From assembly GCA_031258055.1 (NCBI GenBank), contig JAIRNM010000168.1:1-5712 (forward strand): a stretch of 5,712 bases of DNA, written 5' to 3'. The position numbers and the translations under genes are program-made. Source of the stretch: Bifidobacteriaceae bacterium. Lineage in GTDB: Bacteria; Actinomycetota; Actinomycetes; Actinomycetales; WQXJ01. Numbering within the stretch: position 1 is the stretch's first letter; each line of letters begins with the position of its first letter. The notes under the pieces were generated by a model that was given only the letters and a program-made list of their open reading frames with translations, made no database searches and had not been told where the DNA came from. Positions 1-5,712 of the stretch are shown here, piece by piece.

Positions 1-103
1 AGGTCGCCGCACCTCCGTTGGCCAGATTGACCACCAGGTTCAGGGCGAAGTACTGGCCCATTAGCGGTCTTAGCCGTACCGACGGCGGATAGGGCGGAGT
101 CAT
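1..103 (-). CDS. N-terminal fragment of a probable integral-membrane protein (possible polysaccharide flippase or polymerase), cut by the window edge
   Basis: The ATG is at 103-101 and the frame stays open for 34 codons to the window edge, so only the N-terminus is visible. A G-rich Shine-Dalgarno sequence (GGAGGGGG, 118-111) sits 7 bases upstream, which supports this start over the internal ATG at 61-59, which has no such site. The peptide opens with a Pro-rich segment, then a basic stretch (VRLRP, residues 9-13), then a mostly apolar run (residues 14-34) rich in Leu, Val, Ala and Asn that resembles the start of a first transmembrane helix. The gene follows three glycosyltransferase genes on the same strand after a 61-base gap. 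In surface-polysaccharide clusters this position is often held by a Wzx/MOP-type flippase or a polymerase, but that is inferred from context. The coding call is fairly secure; the function is not. Confidence 0.62.
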   Translation of the reverse strand, partial: MTPPYPPSVRLRPLMGQYFALNLVVNLANGGAAT

Positions 104-164
104 GGCGCCACCCCCTCCGACCCACCGCTGGGGGGCCGATAGCTGAGGCGCCGCGTCCGAGACA
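104..164 (-). promoter_or_regulatory. Intergenic gap with Shine-Dalgarno site and a possible C-tract/G-tract hairpin
   Basis: This 61-base gap lies between the stop of the 516-residue glycosyltransferase (TAA at 167-165) and the ATG at 103. On the minus strand it holds a run of six C (135-130) followed by the G-rich ribosome-binding stretch (118-111). The C run could pair with the G run across a loop of about 15 bases and so hide the ribosome-binding site. There is no U-tract after it, so it does not look like an intrinsic terminator and read-through into the membrane-protein gene is expected. I see no convincing -35/-10 pair here. The ribosome-binding site is well supported; the hairpin is only a pairing possibility. 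Confidence 0.4.
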
Positions 165-1715
165 TTACGGCAGCGGTGCTGGCGGGGTCAAGCCCAAAGC
201 CAGGGCTTCCTCCGCGTAAACATGAGCCAACACTTCACTTTGAGCGGCCCAGCCAAACCGGTATTGCAATTCGCCGTCACCAATAATCCTTTTCGACAAC
301 TCCGCCCGTTTGTCCAACACCTCGCCTAAAACACGCGCACAATCCGCCACGTCATCAGCCTTGAACACACCGCCCACCGCCAACTCTTCAACCAGGTCAG
401 CCTGCGCCGGGGTATCTGACGTAACCACCGGCAAACCAGCCTCAAGATACTCACAGAACTTATTCGTCACCGTCAAGTCGTGATTCAGAGTATGACTCAG
501 CGGACATATACCCACGTCCGCATCAGCCAAATAACGCGTCACCTGATCGTGAGGAACAAACGGAACGAACCGCAAACGGTCCGACAAACCCAAACGCCGC
601 GCCCGCTCAATCAAGGCCAGTACCGCCGGACCGCGGTTATTCGCCACCACCGCCAAATGAACCCCATCCAACAAGGCCAACGCCTCAAGGACCGTCCCCA
701 CACCGCGCGCCGGATTGACCACACCGGAGTACACCACCAACGGCACACCCTCCTGCACACCGGCGGCGAGGCGAACGCTCGGAACATCGTCAGCCACGTC
801 ATCGCGCATCGGCGCGTTCATCACAATGTCCGGAAATCGCCTCAACCGATGACGCTTGGCCACCGCCCGAGCCATCGGCTCTGAAACACTCACCACCCGA
901 TCAAAATCCCGCATAAACTCAGCTTCTAAACGCGCATAAGCCTCCACCCGCTTAGGCGGAACATGCGCCAACCCTGGCACAAACTCACGCGCATCGTAAA
1001 TCAAACGCACTTTCCTACCGGTTTCGGCCACCCGCGCCGCGTAATAGGCTGCCACATGCATCATATAAACATCATGAACATGCACAATGTCCGGCGCCAA
1101 TTCATCCAGCACGCCACCCAAGACAATTGCTCGATCAATCGCCTCCGGCACCGCCGAACGCCAGCGCGCTCGCCACGGCGTGACCCGCAACCACCAAAAG
1201 CGCCGCTGCCGCCATGCTTCTAGACGACCCGGCTGCCATCCTTCATGACGCAACTCCGCATCCGCCCGCAAACTCCGAGCCTTGACCCACAAGCGAACCA
1301 AGATCACATGAATCCGACGCCCCAAGCCGATCAGGCGACCCCAACCGCCTGAGTCAACACGACCAGGCCCGGTCGATGCCGCGCGCGAACCGTCTCGCTT
1401 CTCCCGACCGGCCACAAAGCCCAGTTCACTCCGCAGGAAGGCGGCGTAGGCGCGTCCGGTAGACCGGCTAGTGCGGTCGAAGAAAAACCGGCCTGGACGG
1501 TAACGCCGCCAACTCTCAATGCGCGAACTGACCGGCCACACCACCACCCGGCCACCCCAGTCGAAGACTTCCTCACGAACCGCCTCACCCCGACAAATGC
1601 CTAAGCCAATAGCGTCATAACCCAGCTCTGCCGCCGTCCGCAGATTCTTCATCACCCGGGCATCAACCAACACATCGTTCCCCGGCATCAACACCAGCCT
1701 GACAGGACGAGTCAT
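165..1715 (-). CDS. GT4-type glycosyltransferase (GT-B fold), 516 aa
   Basis: Probably a cytoplasmic, membrane-associated retaining glycosyltransferase that moves a sugar from a nucleotide-sugar donor to a glycan acceptor; donor and acceptor cannot be read from the sequence. The N-terminal Rossmann half starts with RLVLMPGN and a DARV motif (residues 18-21). It continues with DIVHVHDVY (209-217), YDAREF (240-245), VSVSEP (275-280) and MNAP (299-302). The C-terminal donor-binding half starts at VPLVVYSGVV (324-333) and contains NKFCEYLEAGLPVV (418-431), the equivalent of the GT4 EX7E region; Glu422 is kept, but the position eight residues before it is Leu. Residues about 65-190 form an Arg/Trp-rich insert with a cationic amphipathic stretch near 127-150, suggesting docking on the membrane face. 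No signal peptide or clear transmembrane helix is seen. The ATG overlaps the upstream stop as ATGA, and GAGGA (1729-1725) lies 9 bases before it. It is a divergent paralogue of the upstream 498-residue protein. Confidence 0.93.
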   Translation of the reverse strand: MTRPVRLVLMPGNDVLVDARVMKNLRTAAELGYDAIGLGICRGEAVREEVFDWGGRVVVWPVSSRIESWRRYRPGRFFFDRTSRSTGRAYAAFLRSELGFVAGREKRDGSRAASTGPGRVDSGGWGRLIGLGRRIHVILVRLWVKARSLRADAELRHEGWQPGRLEAWRQRRFWWLRVTPWRARWRSAVPEAIDRAIVLGGVLDELAPDIVHVHDVYMMHVAAYYAARVAETGRKVRLIYDAREFVPGLAHVPPKRVEAYARLEAEFMRDFDRVVSVSEPMARAVAKRHRLRRFPDIVMNAPMRDDVADDVPSVRLAAGVQEGVPLVVYSGVVNPARGVGTVLEALALLDGVHLAVVANNRGPAVLALIERARRLGLSDRLRFVPFVPHDQVTRYLADADVGICPLSHTLNHDLTVTNKFCEYLEAGLPVVTSDTPAQADLVEELAVGGVFKADDVADCARVLGEVLDKRAELSKRIIGDGELQYRFGWAAQSEVLAHVYAEEALALGLTPPAPLP

Positions 1716-3208
1716 GTTCGGAGGTCCTCGCGCTTGCCGGAGTTAAGGAGTCCGCCAGGCTCTTCTGAGTTGGTCGGTTGATCTGCCGGAAGCAGTTCCT
1801 GGTACAGCCTGATCAATCGGGCCACCTGCGCTTTCCAGGCATAGCGTTCCACCACCCCGGCTGCCCGGGCGCTGGCGACGAATTCGTCACGACGCTCTAA
1901 CGCCTGACGGATCGCAGCAGCGATCTCTTCTGTTGAACCGGGATCGAAAATCGTACCCAGGTTGTCCGCCGCCACGAAGGCCCGCTCACACTCATTGTTA
2001 GACACGGCCACAGCCAATCCGGCGTGCAAATAGTCGAATAGCTTGTTCGGCAAACACACCGCATGCTGTCCCCAGTTGCGGTCCATAGGGTCGACCCCCA
2101 CATCGGCGCTGGACATGAAGGAGGCAATCTGAGTGGGCGCAACCGGTTCGACCAGGTGGACACGGTCAGCCACACCCAGCGAATGCGCCACCTCTCGCAG
2201 GGCGACGGCCAATGGAACGCTGGTCGATGGCACGCAAATGACCGCCAAATGAACCTCCGGGAGCAGCGGCAGAGCTTTGATCACGCCGGGTACATTGCGC
2301 TGATGCTGAATGACACCCGAATAGACGATCAGGGGAACCCCAGGCCCAACCCCAGCAGCTTCGCGTATGGAATCATTCGGGCAAGGTTCGGCCGCCTCCG
2401 GATCCGGCGCGTTGTGAACTACCACCGGGCGCCGGGGTAATCGCAGATCCTCTTCCATGGCATCAGCAATCGGTTCCGAAACCGTCACCACCGCGTCGAA
2501 CTTCGGCGCTAAGTCCCGTTCTAGGGCTATGTACGCCGCCTGCGCCTTAACGGACCAGCGTGGATACTCCGCGACATATTCGTGGGCGTCGTAGACCATT
2601 GGCACGGGCTGGCCCCGTTTGGCCAGTACGGCCTGGGCATTGACCGCGGCGGACAAGACATAGACGTCGTTGATGTGGATTAGATCCGGTTTCAAGCGCA
2701 AAATCCAGGGCGTAACAACGGCATCCATATCAGCGACTTCATTCAAGTAGCGCCGCCAGTTGGCTGACCGGGGGGCCGGTCGCTTAAGCTGGCGGCGCCT
2801 ATGGGAGCGGAAGAAGTGGGCCCGGAACCGAAACACAGCCCGGGCCAGTTTGGCCAAAGCCATCGCATATCCGCCCCGAGTCGGCGCCCGTGCCTCGCGG
2901 GCTTCCACGGCCTGGGCGGCGTCATCCAAGGTGTCAACAGTCCAATAGCGCCACAGCGGCAGCCAGCCCGCCAGTGCGGCGCTGCGGACCTGGCGTCGGT
3001 TCTTGAGGCGATACCTGAGTCGAACGCCTATAGTCTCGACGCCAGAGAACTCTCCTCGCACTGGCTCACGGCCGCCTCCAACCTTGACGTAGAGCATCGT
3101 CACCCGGTAACCGGCCGCATGAGCCGCCAAAGCCTCTTTGCGAACGCGGTTGTCGTGCTCGATTTCGTTAGGGACCACCATCAACACGTGCGGCCGCTCA
3201 GCGGACAA
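1712..3208 (-). CDS. GT4-type glycosyltransferase (GT-B fold), 498 aa, TTG start
   Basis: A second predicted retaining glycosyltransferase with the same layout as its downstream neighbour. The N-terminal half holds HVLMVVPNE, HDNRV (18-22), DLIHINDVY (175-183), YDAHEY (206-211), VTVSEP (241-246) and HNAP (265-268). The C-terminal half starts at VPLIVYSGVI (291-300) and has PNKLFDYLHAGLAV (387-400) in the donor-binding region. There Asp392 replaces the usual Glu of FEY and Ala399 replaces the usual Pro of GLPV. Residues 114-143 form a strongly basic stretch with many Arg, Phe and Ala, a likely membrane-contact helix. The last 25 or so residues look unstructured. The TTG start at 3208 is chosen because a near-perfect Shine-Dalgarno sequence (AAGGAGG, 3221-3215) lies 6 bases before it; the start falls inside the 3' end of the preceding gene (11-base overlap). 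Later GTG (3187) and ATG (3181) codons in frame are less well placed. Donor and acceptor are unknown. Confidence 0.93.
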   Translation of the reverse strand: MSAERPHVLMVVPNEIEHDNRVRKEALAAHAAGYRVTMLYVKVGGGREPVRGEFSGVETIGVRLRYRLKNRRQVRSAALAGWLPLWRYWTVDTLDDAAQAVEAREARAPTRGGYAMALAKLARAVFRFRAHFFRSHRRRQLKRPAPRSANWRRYLNEVADMDAVVTPWILRLKPDLIHINDVYVLSAAVNAQAVLAKRGQPVPMVYDAHEYVAEYPRWSVKAQAAYIALERDLAPKFDAVVTVSEPIADAMEEDLRLPRRPVVVHNAPDPEAAEPCPNDSIREAAGVGPGVPLIVYSGVIQHQRNVPGVIKALPLLPEVHLAVICVPSTSVPLAVALREVAHSLGVADRVHLVEPVAPTQIASFMSSADVGVDPMDRNWGQHAVCLPNKLFDYLHAGLAVAVSNNECERAFVAADNLGTIFDPGSTEEIAAAIRQALERRDEFVASARAAGVVERYAWKAQVARLIRLYQELLPADQPTNSEEPGGLLNSGKREDLRT

Positions 3209-5621
3209 GGGTCCCCTCCTTCAACAAAGCGATCTCCTGACGAGCCAGTTCGACCGAGTTCAGGGTGGAGCGCACTCTGGCCGCCGCCGCTGCCGACTTT
3301 CGCGCGAAAACCTCCGGGTGATGATAAAGGTGCTCCACAGCCCGGGCGATGCCGTGGGAGTCTTCCGGCCCGGCAAGGTAACCTTCCGCCTCAGACAGGA
3401 ACTCCGGCACCGCCGCCGTCGCGTTCGAGATCACCACCAGCCCTGACGCCATCGCTTCGTCGCGCGACACGCCCTGTGAATCCCAGCGTGTCGGCTGTAA
3501 CATGACACCGTAGTCCCGTTGCAACACCGCGATTTCGTCATGGGTTATGAAACGCCGATCAAATTTGACATTCGCGAACCGTGCCAGCGGTCCCATATCT
3601 TCTTCCCACAGGTCGCCATCGCCGACGATTAAGAACTCCAAATCATCAAAGACTGGCGAACTGGAAAGCTCCCTGATGGCGGCCGACGCCAAGTCAGTGC
3701 CGTACTTGCGGGTGCCAAAGCTCCGTATCATCAAGATGCGCTTGCGCTGCTCAACATCCTTAGGCTGGTAAGCAAATAGTTCTGTGTCCACCGGATTGGG
3801 GATGACATTGACCCGTCCCGCAGACAATTCCATGCCAAGAGCGGTCAAATCCGCCGCGACTTCGCCCGCGAAAGTCTTCGACACAAAGACGAAGCGCACC
3901 GGTGCTTGATCTGTGCCAGCCGCCAAGACTGGTCGCCACATCTTCATCAACCTCTCAGTGTGGTCCTCAAACCACGCCTGCTTCTCTGGCGAGTCGATCA
4001 GATGCCCGCGCCGCCACCATGGTTGGATATCGGCACCGTGGACCCAGATGGTCAACGGCAACCGCCCCGTAAAGGGGGCCAGGGTCTCCCAAAGATGAGG
4101 TTTCAAGAAATGCACCGCCACCGCGTTGTAGCGTTCGCTTTCGAGTAGCTGTTCAAGCAGTCCCGCCGATCCCTCCAGGACCTGCACCCCATCGTATTCG
4201 CGCCACGTCTTGGGCGCACTTGGCCGCACGACCATCACATCGACATCTAGGCCAAGCTTCTGGTAAGCCCTGACTCTGGAGTGGACAAAACCGAAGCTGT
4301 AAATGTTGCCATAGCTGGGGTAACTGTCGCTCAGCACTAACAGTCGGTCGCGTGCTGATCGCAGCGGCAGTGCCCAGTGCTGGTCGTGGGACGCCAGTCG
4401 CAGCGCAGTGAAGCGGGCTCTACCGCTACCGAGTGCCCTGATCGCTAAACGCAGACGGGACGCCTGGGCCGGAACAACAACGCAGTTGAGCACGTTCCAA
4501 CTCATCCAGCTTGCCTCGACCGGCCGACCGAAGCGATCCGCCAAAACGACACAGACTTGCCCATCAAGCGGTCCGCTGCCCTCTAGCCGGACGTAGATCC
4601 GCCCCTCACTACTCACCTGATCAACCGGCAACGAACCGCGCAAGGTGAGCGAAAAGTTGGTTGTCTTCCCCGGCTCAACTTCCCAATTCAACCCGCCATC
4701 AACCTGCCGCGCCCGCAGGTAACCGCCGTCGACTTGCCGTTCGGCTTCCGGCCAAGCCTCAGGCACGATCTCCATGCCGCTTTCGCTCATGGTCACCTCG
4801 CCCACCGCTGCCGCCCAGGCCTGCCCGGTTGGCTGGCCACCGTTCGCTTGCAGGACCATCTGCGCCAGCCGCGCTGACCAGGAGTGTTCGCTCGCAACCG
4901 CTTCCGGCTCAGCCATGATCTCGCGCCCAGCGCTCGGCACTAGCCCCAGGAAGTTCCAGGTAGCCCGGTCATAGGGGCAGGCGGCCCGACCGGCACTGAT
5001 CAGTTGGTCCAGAAGGTCGGGATTCAGCCTGGTTTCAGAGGAAGGATCATGCTCGATGCCGCCCCTGGGGTCGGACAAGCCAGCGTCGGTTCGCGTCCGC
5101 CCGGCCAAAGGTGCCAGTCCTACCCGGCCAGGGCCCAAGCGCCGGGTTAGTTCCGCCGCTACGTCCAATTCGGCAGCAAAAACATAGTCGAAACGATCCG
5201 CCAGAGGCAGAAACGCCTCAGCCTCCCTCACGCCCGCGACCAGCCATAAGAAGCGCGCTGGACCGTCATCACCGGCCGTGGCAATCCGGGCTGCGACCTG
5301 CTCAGGAGCCAGCTCGGACGGCTCGACAATCACCAGATCAGCCGTGGCCCAGTCTTCGACCAGCTCAGCTGCTTCGGCCAGCCCAACCCGCACACTAGGC
5401 CGGGACTCAAGCCATAAACGCAGCGGCTTGTCCGCGCCAGCCACCAGGTCGCCCAATGCCAACAACCGTTTCGACCGTCCCGTTGGCTCTGACGCGAGTG
5501 AAGGGGGTGCCGAGCGGTACGGCCGCACGGCGATAGGACGATAAGCCAGGCTGGGGAAAAGAGCACCGGTTAAACGCTGGGCGCTCCGTAGGCCGGAGCG
5601 GAGTAGGCGTTTCGGGTACAT
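3198..5621 (-). CDS. Large multidomain glycosyltransferase: degenerate N-terminal region, beta-rich middle region, C-terminal GT4 module (about 807 aa)
   Basis: Numbering is from the ATG at 5621. The C-terminal half (about 427-805) is a complete GT4 GT-B module: RLLVLSDSYP at its start, WVHGAD (526-531), VFVSK (578-582), IPNPVD (607-612), a likely phosphate-binding Arg633/Lys639 pair in MIRSFGTRKYG, FLIVGDGD (663-670), and DSQGVSRDEAMASG (714-727). In the last, Asp714 and Glu722 match the EX7E spacing with Asp for the first Glu. Residues about 50-180 look like half of another GT-B-like fold: strand-like LVIVEPSE and WLVAGV, then FDYVFAAELD and RVGLAPLAG, which recall the N-terminal domain of CgeB-like proteins. 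This is a resemblance judged by eye. Residues about 285-410 are rich in alternating hydrophobic strands, with little helix, and resemble a beta-sandwich or carbohydrate-binding domain. No signal peptide or membrane helix is seen. A start at 5681 (827 aa) is possible but lacks a Shine-Dalgarno site. It is first in the visible gene series. Confidence 0.92.
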   Translation of the reverse strand: MYPKRLLRSGLRSAQRLTGALFPSLAYRPIAVRPYRSAPPSLASEPTGRSKRLLALGDLVAGADKPLRLWLESRPSVRVGLAEAAELVEDWATADLVIVEPSELAPEQVAARIATAGDDGPARFLWLVAGVREAEAFLPLADRFDYVFAAELDVAAELTRRLGPGRVGLAPLAGRTRTDAGLSDPRGGIEHDPSSETRLNPDLLDQLISAGRAACPYDRATWNFLGLVPSAGREIMAEPEAVASEHSWSARLAQMVLQANGGQPTGQAWAAAVGEVTMSESGMEIVPEAWPEAERQVDGGYLRARQVDGGLNWEVEPGKTTNFSLTLRGSLPVDQVSSEGRIYVRLEGSGPLDGQVCVVLADRFGRPVEASWMSWNVLNCVVVPAQASRLRLAIRALGSGRARFTALRLASHDQHWALPLRSARDRLLVLSDSYPSYGNIYSFGFVHSRVRAYQKLGLDVDVMVVRPSAPKTWREYDGVQVLEGSAGLLEQLLESERYNAVAVHFLKPHLWETLAPFTGRLPLTIWVHGADIQPWWRRGHLIDSPEKQAWFEDHTERLMKMWRPVLAAGTDQAPVRFVFVSKTFAGEVAADLTALGMELSAGRVNVIPNPVDTELFAYQPKDVEQRKRILMIRSFGTRKYGTDLASAAIRELSSSPVFDDLEFLIVGDGDLWEEDMGPLARFANVKFDRRFITHDEIAVLQRDYGVMLQPTRWDSQGVSRDEAMASGLVVISNATAAVPEFLSEAEGYLAGPEDSHGIARAVEHLYHHPEVFARKSAAAAARVRSTLNSVELARQEIALLKEGTLVR
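3213..3221 (-). promoter_or_regulatory. Strong ribosome-binding site that fixes a TTG start
   Basis: The minus strand reads AAGGAGGGG here, within the last codons of the preceding glycosyltransferase gene. The AAGGAGG core ends 6 bases before the TTG at 3208, which is ideal spacing. This favours the TTG over the later GTG and ATG codons and means that the two reading frames overlap by 11 bases. Ribosomes finishing the upstream gene would be well placed to restart here. Confidence 0.8.
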
Positions 5622-5628
5622 TGCACGG

Positions 5629-5642
5629 CACCTTATCACCTC
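5629..5642 (-). promoter_or_regulatory. Ribosome-binding site supporting the ATG at 5621
   Basis: The minus strand reads GAGGTGATAAGGTG here. AAGGTG (5634-5629) sits 7 bases before the ATG at 5621, a good Shine-Dalgarno position, and GAGGTGAT matches the 16S rRNA 3' end well, though it lies farther away than is ideal. The in-frame ATG at 5681 is preceded by an A/C-rich stretch with no purine-rich site, so the downstream ATG is preferred. This removes 20 residues from the longest possible protein. Confidence 0.6.
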
Positions 5643-5679
5643 GGACCAGAAGATAGCCAAGCCCCGCTTTGGGAAGGCC

Positions 5680-5712
5680 ATTGTAGGATTGCTTGGTTTG
5701 GCGGCCCGCCAA
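5680..5712 (-). promoter_or_regulatory. Possible promoter -10 element with an upstream 7-bp inverted repeat
   Basis: The minus strand has TACAAT at 5685-5680, one base from the sigma-70-type -10 consensus. No good -35 hexamer lies 16-18 bases upstream; TTGGCG at 5712-5707 is 21 bases away, which is too far for a standard promoter. A perfect inverted repeat of 7 bases around one central base (TTGGCGG, then CCGCCAA) spans 5712-5698, where an operator could overlap the -35 region. If transcription starts near 5673, the leader to the ATG at 5621 would be about 50 bases and the ATG at 5681 would lie within the promoter. Alternatively this segment is the end of an upstream gene: one frame stays open from the window edge to a TGA at 5638-5636, just before the ribosome-binding site. 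Both readings remain open. Confidence 0.25.

Noticed and set aside
104..164. Intrinsic terminator after the 516-residue glycosyltransferase
   Set aside because: A GC-rich hairpin is possible, but no U-tract follows and the G-rich arm is better explained as the ribosome-binding site of the next gene.
480..884. A 134-residue open frame on the plus strand
   Set aside because: It lies opposite the conserved C-terminal half of the 516-residue glycosyltransferase. Its His/Arg/Gln-rich product reflects the A+C-rich strand and not a real protein.
2801..3505. A 234-residue open frame on the plus strand
   Set aside because: It runs antisense to two well-supported glycosyltransferase genes. The translation is Pro/Arg/Ser-rich low-complexity with no recognisable domain, as expected for a shadow frame in GC-rich DNA.
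5407..5712. A minus-strand open frame entering from the window edge and overlapping the large glycosyltransferase by about 200 bases
   Set aside because: The overlap is too long for a normal gene pair and the product shows no domain. A shorter frame ending at the TGA at 5638-5636 is a better candidate for an upstream gene end, but too little of it is visible to call.
1..5712. CRISPR array, insertion sequence, tRNA or rRNA
   Set aside because: I saw no regularly spaced repeats, transposase-like protein, terminal inverted repeats or tRNA-like cloverleaf by eye. Nearly all of the window is occupied by the minus-strand genes.

Overview
This window comes from a GC-rich bacterium, most likely a high-GC Gram-positive (Actinomycetota). 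The evidence is indirect: a moderately high GC content, strong Shine-Dalgarno sites of the AAGGAGG type, a TTG start codon, Arg/Ala/Val-rich proteins and tightly overlapping genes. No phylogenetic marker is present, so the genus cannot be named.

Every gene I can support lies on the minus strand, so transcription runs from high to low coordinates. The order is a three-part glycosyltransferase of about 807 residues (5621 to 3198), a GT4-type glycosyltransferase of 498 residues (3208 to 1712), a second related GT4-type glycosyltransferase of 516 residues (1715 to 165), and the first 34 codons of a probable membrane protein (103 down to the window edge). The first two genes overlap by 11 bases and the next two share an ATGA stop/start, so the three glycosyltransferases are almost certainly one translationally coupled transcript. 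A 61-base gap with a G-rich Shine-Dalgarno site separates the last glycosyltransferase from the membrane protein, and I see no terminator in it.

Together this looks like the interior of a cell-surface polysaccharide cluster (capsule, exopolysaccharide or wall-linked glycan). Cytoplasmic GT-B enzymes would add sugars to a lipid-linked acceptor at the inner membrane face, and the downstream membrane protein could be the flippase or polymerase. The sugars and linkages cannot be read from the sequence. No mobile element, RNA gene or CRISPR array was found.

The most interesting points are the architecture of the large enzyme (a degenerate N-terminal region, a beta-rich middle region and a C-terminal GT4 module), the tandem divergent GT4 pair that both carry an Arg-rich amphipathic insert, and a start-site and promoter question at the upstream edge. 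I see no clear evidence of a wholly new system.
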